Source: Candidatus Saccharibacteria bacterium QS_5_54_17 (lineage in GTDB: Bacteria > Patescibacteriota > Saccharimonadia > QS-5-54-17). Taken from it: DNA of 48,501 nucleotides. The stretch spans positions 1-48,501 of the forward strand of contig PXOU01000011.1 in assembly GCA_003022365.1 (NCBI GenBank), given 5' to 3'. Within the stretch, counting starts at the first letter, position 1. Every line of letters begins with the position of its first letter. Made by a program: the position numbers and the translations under genes. The notes under the pieces are model-generated. The model was not told the DNA's origin, did not search any database, and worked only from the letters and a program-made list of their open reading frames with translations. This document shows, one piece after another, positions 9,309-16,504 of the stretch.

Positions 9309-9851
9309 ATGGAACAGTATATCCAGATTTCAACTATCAATGACTTTCTCTTCTCACCGCGTTCTCTATATCTGCACAGTGTCTACGCGAGCTTTAACAC
9401 CAAAACCTATCACGCCTCCTCTCAAATCGCGGGTGACATCAATCATTCCACTCTAGAAAACGCTAACTATTCCTCGTCTACTCGTTACTTGCAGGGGGTG
9501 CCGGTATACAGCGAACACTACGGGATCATGGGTAAGATCGACATCTACGATCGCCATACCAAGTCGCTCATCGAACGTAAAACCAAAATCAAAACCATCC
9601 ATACCGGATACAAGTACCAATTATATGCCCAGTACTTCGGGCTCACTGAGGCCGGGTATGAGGTCGAGCGACTACTCCTGCATTCTTTGGACGACAACAG
9701 AAGGTACGAAGTTCCATTACCCGATCAAGCCGAAGTATCGGCATTCGAGCAAACCCTCCGGGCTATCTGGGAATATGACATCGCCGAACACGATCCTGCC
9801 CATTCCGATGATCGATGTGAGATGAGCATCTATAAGGATCTATCGTACTAA
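9309..9851 (+). CDS. cas4: Cas4 family RecB-like nuclease lacking most Fe-S cysteines
   Basis: GKIDIYD, LIERKTKI, YKYQLYAQYFGL motifs; between cas12a and cas1; FLFSPRSLYLH and C-terminal RCEMSIYKDLSY. Confidence 0.85.
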   Translation: MEQYIQISTINDFLFSPRSLYLHSVYASFNTKTYHASSQIAGDINHSTLENANYSSSTRYLQGVPVYSEHYGIMGKIDIYDRHTKSLIERKTKIKTIHTGYKYQLYAQYFGLTEAGYEVERLLLHSLDDNRRYEVPLPDQAEVSAFEQTLRAIWEYDIAEHDPAHSDDRCEMSIYKDLSY

Positions 9852-9854
9852 GTC

Positions 9855-10817
9855 ATGATTTCGTTACCGGACTTTAGAGAAAAACAACTACTGCTAATCC
9901 AAGCCCAGTGGCGTGATAAACCCAAGCTGAAATTCACCAATGAAAACATCGTGTTTACCAAACATGATGAGATTGTCAATCGGGCGTCCTGTCACAAAGT
10001 ATTCGCCATATACGTAATAGGCGACATATCCGTAACCACCAAGCTGATCAGAGAAACGGCAGGTTACGGAATATCCCTCTACTTCCTAAAGCACAACTTC
10101 GAAACGTACTCCAGCTGTCTTCCTCAAGCAGAAGGTCATTATTACTTACGCTCCAAGCAATATACTATGAGTCAGGATCAACAACTCGCCATAGCCAAGA
10201 ATATCGTCCGCGGTAAACTGATAAATCAACAAAGACTTTTAAAAGAAACAGGCATCGAACCCAAAAGCAAGCAATCTATTCACCGCCAAGTTGACGCGAC
10301 TCGTAGTTTTAAGGATTTGCTCGGTGTAGAAGGTAGCCATACCCGGAGCTTTTTTGCTGCCTATTTTAACCCTATAGACTGGCGAAGGCGCGCCCCGAGA
10401 ACCAAAGAGGACATCCCAAACTTTTTATTGGATATCGGATATAACTTGCTATTTAATTTCATCGACGCACTGTTGCGCATGCACGGATTCGATACCTACA
10501 AAGGATGTTATCATCGTTTATTCTTCGGCAGGAAATCACTCGCCTGTGATATACAAGAGCCGTTCCGGTGCTTGGTGGATAAACAACTTGTCAAAGCGTA
10601 TAACCTGGGGCAAATTGATGAATCGGATTTTTCTTTCAAAAACGGCCAGTACATGTTGTCATTCGACAAGAACCAGAAGTATGCTCAGATTTTCATGCGA
10701 TTACTTATGGACAATAAGGAAGACATCTTCAACTACGTCCATGAATTTTATCGACACGTTATGAACCCCGAGGAGAATCCGTTTCCAGAATACAAGGTGA
10801 GGGCAAGAAATCAATGA
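9855..10817 (+). CDS. cas1: Cas1 integrase
   Basis: GVEGSHTRSFFAAYF, GCYHRLFFGRKSLACDIQEPFR catalytic E/H/D motifs. Confidence 0.95.
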   Translation: MISLPDFREKQLLLIQAQWRDKPKLKFTNENIVFTKHDEIVNRASCHKVFAIYVIGDISVTTKLIRETAGYGISLYFLKHNFETYSSCLPQAEGHYYLRSKQYTMSQDQQLAIAKNIVRGKLINQQRLLKETGIEPKSKQSIHRQVDATRSFKDLLGVEGSHTRSFFAAYFNPIDWRRRAPRTKEDIPNFLLDIGYNLLFNFIDALLRMHGFDTYKGCYHRLFFGRKSLACDIQEPFRCLVDKQLVKAYNLGQIDESDFSFKNGQYMLSFDKNQKYAQIFMRLLMDNKEDIFNYVHEFYRHVMNPEENPFPEYKVRARNQ

Positions 10818-11095
10818 TTATTATTGCTTACGACTTTAGTAGCAACAAAACTAGGGCGCAGTTCGCTAAGTTTCTTAAGAAATACGGGCGCAAGATCCAG
10901 TATTCAGTGTACGAAGTCAACAACAGTCCGCGTGTTTTACAAAACATCATGACCGAGATAGAATTAAAGTATAAGAAGCGCTTCAAAGGTTCGGATAGTA
11001 TTTTGATTTTTCAGCTCTGCAAAGGCGACGAAGCGAAAGTCAAACGGTATGGCTATGCGAGCAATGAAGAGCAAGACATTGTAATCTTCGAGTAG
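10814..11095 (+). CDS. cas2: Cas2
   Basis: MIIIAYDFSSNKTRAQFAKFLKKYGRKIQYSVYEV; 4-nt overlap with cas1. Confidence 0.95.
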   Translation: MIIIAYDFSSNKTRAQFAKFLKKYGRKIQYSVYEVNNSPRVLQNIMTEIELKYKKRFKGSDSILIFQLCKGDEAKVKRYGYASNEEQDIVIFE

Positions 11096-11106
11096 TGCTT
11101 CGCACA

Positions 11107-11141
11107 TTGATAATTTCATTTCGAAGTAGAAGTAGAAATTG
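11107..11141 (+). promoter_or_regulatory. post-cas2 hairpin carrying anti-repeat
   Basis: GATAATTTC..GAAATTGTC 9-bp stem; 3' part GAAGTAGAAATTG (11127-11139) is the exact reverse complement of CAATTTCTACTTC in the CRISPR repeat. Confidence 0.6.
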
Positions 11142-11169
11142 TCGTGTAGGAGATTAGATATGCAGGAAG

Positions 11170-11289
11170 CAGCAAACCCTGGTCTTAATATTTTAAGTCC
11201 GATTGATAATGGCTTCACCAAGCAAAAAGTGAGACAAGCATTTATATGCGTCTTAGCATCTTTTTGGCTTGGTGAAGCCAAGTTTGCTG
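11170..11289 (+). promoter_or_regulatory. CRISPR leader with long extended hairpin
   Basis: GGCTTCACCAAGC-AAAAAG (11211-11229) pairs with CTTTTTGGCTTGGTGAAGCC (11260-11279); outer CAGCAAAC (11170-11177) pairs with GTTTGCTG (11282-11289). Confidence 0.6.
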
Positions 11290-11882
11290 TCTAATACCTA
11301 CATCCAATTTCTACTTCGGTAGATCTCTGCCGGGATGGGTACATTCTCGAATGTCTAATACCTACATCCAATTTCTACTTCGGTAGATTATCATCCTTAG
11401 GCACCCTTACAGTAGTGTCTAATACCTACATCCAATTTCTACTTCGGTAGATGCGGGGCGGGCGAAGACGTTCATAGGTCTAATACCTACATCCAATTTC
11501 TACTTCGGTAGATACTTTGCGCCTTGGCGAGCGTGCGGGGTCTAATACCTACATCCAATTTCTACTTCGGTAGATTACTTCGGTGGATACCTACGTCGAT
11601 GTCTAATACCTACATCCAATTTCTACTTCGGTAGATGATTGTATTTTTACCTCGCCTCCTCGTCTAATACCTACATCCAATTTCTACTTCGGTAGATTAT
11701 GACACATCCGGCACTGACGGGGTGTCTAATACCTACATCCAATTTCTACTTCGGTAGATAGGTCAAAGAGGTTGCGGCTTTCATCCGGAGTCTAATACCT
11801 ACATCCAATTTCTACTTCGGTAGATAGGCGGATTTGGCTTTTATTTGTCTAATACCTATATCCAATTTCTACTTCGGTAGAT
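11289..11882 (+). CRISPR. type V-A CRISPR array, 10 repeats / 9 spacers
   Basis: Repeat GTCTAATACCTACATCCAATTTCTACTTCGGTAGAT (36 nt) at 11289, 11353, 11417, 11478, 11540, 11601, 11662, 11724, 11790, 11847; spacers 21-30 nt; last repeat has one substitution (CCTATATCC). Confidence 0.99.
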
Positions 11883-11984
11883 TTTACTCAGGACCTCGAC
11901 AAATTGTAGCATAGGCAAATTGTTACTTGCTCGATCAAACGGTAAAATGCCGAAAGGTTTCGATTCAGGGATAAAGAATAATTT

Positions 11985-13007
11985 ATGAAAAAAGACTTAC
12001 CATACCAATCACTGCACACCCATACCGTTGATTCGGATGGGGAGGCTACGCACCAGCAGGTGCTGGAGGTGGCGGAGGCTAACGGATTCGGCGCCGTAGC
12101 GTTTACCGACCACGATACCGTGCTCAGTGACGAACGGCTGCGGCAATTACGTGAATATAACGGGCCGGTGGATTGGATCAGCGGCGTAGAGCTTTCCAGC
12201 GGGTTGCCCAAGGAGCAAGGCGGCGGCGCCACCAACAGCCTGCATGTCGTGGGGTTGTTCGTCGATCCGACCAATCAGGATCTGCGCCAGCATTGCCGCA
12301 AGACCCATGAGGCCCGCCAGAAACGGATGAAAGCGGTGGTAGCCAATCTGAATGAGCTCGGCCTCACCATTACCGAGGATGACTGCCTGGAAGCCGCCGG
12401 TGGGGGAAGCGTGGGACGTCCCCACATCGTGGAAGCCATTCATAAACACCAAACCAACCAACGGGTATTGGATGAACTGGAAGCCCGGGTGGCGGAGGAT
12501 GCCAAGCAAGATGAGCAGGCCAAGCAATGGTACGACCGCTACCAGCAAATCATCCGGGAAAGGCCGAGCCAGCGGCCGTTCGAACTGTTCCTCGGCAATG
12601 ATCCCTATTTCCCGGCCTTGGTTGACTTTGAATACTGGCAGGACTTTGACTCGGTAGTAAGTTTGATACGCGGCGCCGGCGGCATTGCCTTGTGGGCGCA
12701 CTGGTGGACAATAGTCAAAGAAGTGGACCGCGGCGGGCTTGCGGACATCGCCGAAGCAGGCCGGATTGATGGCTTAGAAACCAGCTTTCCGCTGGTCAGA
12801 GACGCCATGGACACCCGGGAGGAGACGCTGCAAGAAGTCGCGAAAACCTGCGAGGTTCCTGGCGTGACGGCCGTCGATTTGCATGCACTCCAAACCTTCG
12901 CCGATCTGGCCGCTCAATCCGAAGACGCGGCAACTACCACCGGCACGGTCCAACGCCTGATAGATGCCACCGGCGTGAGCACCGAGTGGAGTAGTCTAAA
13001 TCAATAG
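11985..13007 (+). CDS. PHP-domain phosphoesterase
   Basis: SLHTHTVDSDGEATHQQVLEVAEANGFGAVAFTDHDTV (HxH..TDHD). Confidence 0.85.
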   Translation: MKKDLPYQSLHTHTVDSDGEATHQQVLEVAEANGFGAVAFTDHDTVLSDERLRQLREYNGPVDWISGVELSSGLPKEQGGGATNSLHVVGLFVDPTNQDLRQHCRKTHEARQKRMKAVVANLNELGLTITEDDCLEAAGGGSVGRPHIVEAIHKHQTNQRVLDELEARVAEDAKQDEQAKQWYDRYQQIIRERPSQRPFELFLGNDPYFPALVDFEYWQDFDSVVSLIRGAGGIALWAHWWTIVKEVDRGGLADIAEAGRIDGLETSFPLVRDAMDTREETLQEVAKTCEVPGVTAVDLHALQTFADLAAQSEDAATTTGTVQRLIDATGVSTEWSSLNQ

Positions 13008-13027
13008 CGTCTAAGTCGGGATGAATC

Positions 13028-13106
13028 ACCGAACTACTTTTCTGTGATGTCATCCTGAATTTATTTCAGGATCTGTTTCAAAAACATACCGAACTACTTT
13101 TCCGTG
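13028..13106. repeat. dispersed palindromic repeat flanked by 19-nt direct repeats
   Basis: accgaactacttttctgtg (13028-13046) and accgaactacttttccgtg (13088-13106) flank gtcatcctgaatttatttcaggatc. Confidence 0.7.
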
Positions 13107-13115
13107 TGGAGATAC

Positions 13116-13243
13116 AAAAAGAGGAAAGGGGGTCATGGCGACGAGCCACACCCCCTTTCGGATAGAGCTACTTTTGTGGAGTCCTGGGCCCTGGATCAAT
13201 GTCCCGTATGACGTTAGTCACAGGATACGTGACCCAGTAACTC
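13116..13243 (-). ncRNA. candidate structured small RNA with consensus promoter and terminator
   Basis: Minus strand TTGACA (13271-13276), 16-nt spacer, TATAAT (13249-13254); internal TGGAGT..ACTCCA, CTGGG..CCCAG, GTCAC..GTGAC; terminator GAAAGGGGGT..ACCCCCTTTC then CTCTTTTTG. Confidence 0.6.
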
Positions 13244-13337
13244 CAGTTATTATATAGGATGCACGGGGGCTGTCAAAGTTTATCCACAAGGTATGAAATT
13301 CTAATGCCTCCTACGGATAAACTCCGTGTTATCATCA

Positions 13338-13632
13338 GGATGATCCCGCCACCCAATTTCCAATTCGGTAGATTTGGCCTCCTTTCTTATGATTGCTTTC
13401 TACCTAGGTAAATTTGGTAGTGGACGGGACCGGGGAAAGTCTAATACCTATTCCAGTTTCTACTTGGGGTAAATTTCCGCATGTGCCATCGAACTGAGTA
13501 TGACAGCTAAGTGAATATATGAGATAATATTCAAAGCATCCGGATGGTACATCATTTGGTTCTGCCTCCTTTTTGTTGCCATGCCGGATGCTTCAAGTCT
13601 GATATCTACATCCAGTTTTGCTCGATGCAGAT
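13338..13632 (+). CRISPR. degenerate remnant of a second V-A array
   Basis: Repeat-like units ending at 13373, 13413, 13474 (GTCTAATACCTATTCCAGTTTCTACTTGGGGTAAAT) and 13632 (GTCTGATATCTACATCCAGTTTTGCTCGATGCAGAT). Confidence 0.7.
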
Positions 13633-13989
13633 GTAGATGTGTTGTAATTTTTGCCTGACAGGATGTATTGTTGAGCAAACAACGATTGCCTGAGTGGGAG
13701 TCAGTAGACGGTAGACGGTAGACTGGGAACAAGGAAGAGGAAGAGGAAGCAGGAAGAGCAAGTAAGCGGAAATAAAAGCGTGTTATTCCTGCCCCCTCCG
13801 TCATTCCGAACTTGTTTCGGAATCCAATTTTGGAATAGATCCTGAAATAAATTCAGGATGACAACTTCAGGATGACATTTTCGTCATTTCGAGGACGTGT
13901 CATCGACAAGACCGGGGAACGTGTCAACCCACCCCGTTACTTTGACAAAACCTGAGCAATAACTTTTAATATAGGCATATAATTCCCAG

Positions 13990-14382
13990 GTGGGAAAGAT
14001 GGAGCGGGCGGAGCGTATCGGCAACCAAAATTATGATTATTTCCTCATGCATCCGGATTTGCCGCACGACATTTCCCGGGTCATCCGAGAGGCGCGGCGG
14101 CACGGAGGCGGCACCTTTTCGGCGGTTATCGGCGTTCAGGAGCGTGAGACTGGCGTGGCAGAAGAGCTCCAGCGGGCAGAGATTGATATAACCGAACTCA
14201 AGTGTTCCGGGCCGGATGATCCTCCGGAAATCAGAGGTGCGGCGGTCGAAGGCGAGTCGGTCACGCTGCGCCTGAGGGAAACCGATGCTCCGGCGGAAAT
14301 CATTTTTCAAGGCAGGGAAGCGGAAGCGGGCGATCCGCCGCGGGCGGAAGAGCCCCGGGCAAATAGACGTCGATCCTCTTAA
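13990..14382 (+). CDS. hypothetical protein
   Basis: 130 aa ORF, followed by a terminator-like hairpin; competing antisense ORF less protein-like. Confidence 0.4.
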   Translation: MGKMERAERIGNQNYDYFLMHPDLPHDISRVIREARRHGGGTFSAVIGVQERETGVAEELQRAEIDITELKCSGPDDPPEIRGAAVEGESVTLRLRETDAPAEIIFQGREAEAGDPPRAEEPRANRRRSS

Positions 14383-14479
14383 GGGTTTTTGATCGGACCA
14401 AAAGCGCTTAGTTTCCAAAATACTCTTCCCAGTGCCATGACGGGGAATCGCACCCGACACCCCGGGTAAGCAGTGCCAT

Positions 14480-14533
14480 AAAAAAGCCACACGCTTTGAT
14501 GGGGCGTGTGGCTCTTTCGCTTTTTGTTTTGTA
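14480..14533 (-). ncRNA. possible minimal transcript / bidirectional terminator
   Basis: Hairpin GCCACACGC..GCGTGTGGC with T6 on minus strand and T-rich on plus; minus promoter TTGCGT (14563-14568), 17 nt, TACTAT (14540-14545). Confidence 0.35.
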
Positions 14534-14622
14534 ACTTTTATAGTAACGCATGTGATTGGTTAACGCAAGAGGGATTGTTATAATTTTGGTGTTCACTCCC
14601 AAAAGGTAATAACAGGGGCATT

Positions 14623-15021
14623 ATGGCAGATTTAGTTGTAAATTCATCTACAAATGAGCAGATTTTAGATATTACCGGGCAAATTCAGGACGAGTTGGAA
14701 AACCGGCACCACTCGGGCAGTGGCGCCCTTGCGGTTAACCTGCTGCACACCACTGCCGGGCTGACCATGGCCGATCTGGACCCGGGTACCGACCAGGACT
14801 TTCTGGATTTTCTGCGGGCGATTACGCCGGATATTCAGTGGCGCCATCCGCATGATCCCTCGCACACGCCCAGCCATCTACTCAGCAGTTTGATCGGCAC
14901 CACCTTGACCATCCCGTTCGCGGGCGGCCGGTTGCAGCTGGGCACTTGGCAGCGGATCATCCTGGTGGAACTGGACGGCCCGCGGGAGCGGCGTATAGCT
15001 GTGGCGGGCCTCGGTTCATAG
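14623..15021 (+). CDS. YjbQ/UPF0047 family protein
   Basis: GALAVNLLHTTAGLTMADLDPGTDQDFLDFL..., SHLLSSLIGTTLTIPFAGGRLQLGTWQRIILVELDGPRERRI. Confidence 0.85.
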   Translation: MADLVVNSSTNEQILDITGQIQDELENRHHSGSGALAVNLLHTTAGLTMADLDPGTDQDFLDFLRAITPDIQWRHPHDPSHTPSHLLSSLIGTTLTIPFAGGRLQLGTWQRIILVELDGPRERRIAVAGLGS

Positions 15022-15256
15022 GTGCCTCGGGGGCCGGAATGACAAAAAAGTGGTCTCGTAATCACGAACTTTTTTGTCATCCTGAACTTGTTTCAGGATC
15101 TATTTCAGGACCAGCCGATTCCGAACCTGATCCCGGATCGGGGTCCGGAATGACGTCTTCGGAATGACAGAGAGAAGATGATTCCGGTCCCCGAGCCAGT
15201 ATCCCAGCCATCCACACATAATTGACAATACGTAAATAAAATGCTAGAGTTTAATT

Positions 15257-16150
15257 ATGTCTACATCTGCTGAAAAGATGTTCGAAAACAAAAATACCGG
15301 AACTGATCCGGAAACGGTTACCAGCCAGGAAATAGACGAAAGCTTCGGCCGGGCTCGGGCCAACCTGATGAGTTTGGTCCAATCGCCGGAATTCCACCAG
15401 GCTTGTGCGGAAGCGGACGTGGATCCCTTCGATGATACCGAGGTGGCCTATTGGCAGGTGATGCAGAACCAAGCCGAAGAAGTATTGGACTCGGCCAAAG
15501 ACGTGGGTGAAATGAATGAAACAGATTATCAAACCAACCGATTGGTCTTCGCCGCGCCCAACTACGTCATGCGCCAGGCCGAACTCGAGGGTGGCGATAG
15601 TAACCCCCCCCAGAACCGGCGGGAAGCCAAAGTGGTGGCCAGTAAATTCAATGATGCCATGCGGGATTTCGCCACGGCTTTCCCTGAAGTCAACGCAAGC
15701 GCATTAGAAGTCAACTTACAAAACGTGGTCAACGAAACCATGTTTGAAGAGGAGATGATCCAAGCCGGTTCGGAATACATCAAACAATCCATCCGCGGAG
15801 CCCGGCATGAAGCAGCCTTCGGCCAGATACTGGCCCAGGCGGGGTTCAATTTCCGGGAGACGACCATCGAGGAGGACCTGAAAGGCGCCGACTTCATGAT
15901 CGAAACCGGTGATGGGGAAGCCCCACTGGACGTAAAAGCCTCTTTGAGCGATATCGAAGCGAGAGGCCAGGAGCAACAACCCTGCACAGTGAAACCGGAT
16001 GGCACGGTGGTTATCTATTCCCACCTGCTGGATTCGGAATTCGCCGGTAAATTGGGCATCTCAGAGGATAAAGCGGCCGAGAAAGCGGAAATCGTGGCGC
16101 CTTCCTTGGAAGAAGCGCTCAACCCGGATCTACGACCCGCAGCTGTGTAA
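15257..16150 (+). CDS. hypothetical protein with PD-(D/E)xK-like C-terminal segment
   Basis: HEAAFGQILAQAGF...EEDLKGADFMIETGDGEAPLDVKAS pattern. Confidence 0.5.
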   Translation: MSTSAEKMFENKNTGTDPETVTSQEIDESFGRARANLMSLVQSPEFHQACAEADVDPFDDTEVAYWQVMQNQAEEVLDSAKDVGEMNETDYQTNRLVFAAPNYVMRQAELEGGDSNPPQNRREAKVVASKFNDAMRDFATAFPEVNASALEVNLQNVVNETMFEEEMIQAGSEYIKQSIRGARHEAAFGQILAQAGFNFRETTIEEDLKGADFMIETGDGEAPLDVKASLSDIEARGQEQQPCTVKPDGTVVIYSHLLDSEFAGKLGISEDKAAEKAEIVAPSLEEALNPDLRPAAV

Positions 16151-16187
16151 TTTTACAAACATCGCATTTGATGCTATTGTATAAATT

Positions 16188-16496
16188 ATGAGTGAAGTAA
16201 AGACCATGTTTTATGAGGTGGTAAAACCTCCGTCTTCCGGGGAAGTGCGGGACGAAGTATTCCGGGCGATCATGGAAACCTCGGGGAGGATCTGCGTGAA
16301 TATGGTGGCCGACAAGGAATTTCCCCCGCCGCAGGAGGAAGAAGTATGCTTCCGAATACGCCAGACGGACCATCCCCAAACCGGGGAGTCGATGGTCGTA
16401 ACGGGACGTGATGACCAGGGCAATTCGGTTCGCGTGGAAACCTACGAACCTCCCGAAACACCTGCCACCGCCAGCCGGGTGGTGACGGAAGAGTAG
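16188..16496 (+). CDS. small hypothetical protein, paralog of 16961-17284
   Basis: FYEVVKPPSSGEVRDEV...DDQGNSVRVETYEPPETPATASRVVTEE. Confidence 0.65.
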   Translation: MSEVKTMFYEVVKPPSSGEVRDEVFRAIMETSGRICVNMVADKEFPPPQEEEVCFRIRQTDHPQTGESMVVTGRDDQGNSVRVETYEPPETPATASRVVTEE

Positions 16497-16504
16497 AACC
16501 CCTC

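Noticed and set aside
11107-11141. Full tracrRNA for Cas12a
   Set aside because: Only 13 nt of anti-repeat and no clear promoter or terminator; V-A effectors process crRNA without tracrRNA, so kept only as an anti-repeat hairpin
11325-11846. Self-targeting protospacers for the other eight spacers within this window
   Set aside because: By eye I found no convincing matches; a BLAST search is needed before any claim
14401-14480. Possible tRNA on minus strand (GGTGCGATTCCCCG)
   Set aside because: No cloverleaf; the segment is flanked by direct CAGTGCCAT copies and no acceptor stem can be formed
13966-14490. Minus-strand 174-aa ORF
   Set aside because: Overlaps the plus ORF 13990-14382 and a terminator hairpin; composition arginine-rich and unlike a real protein
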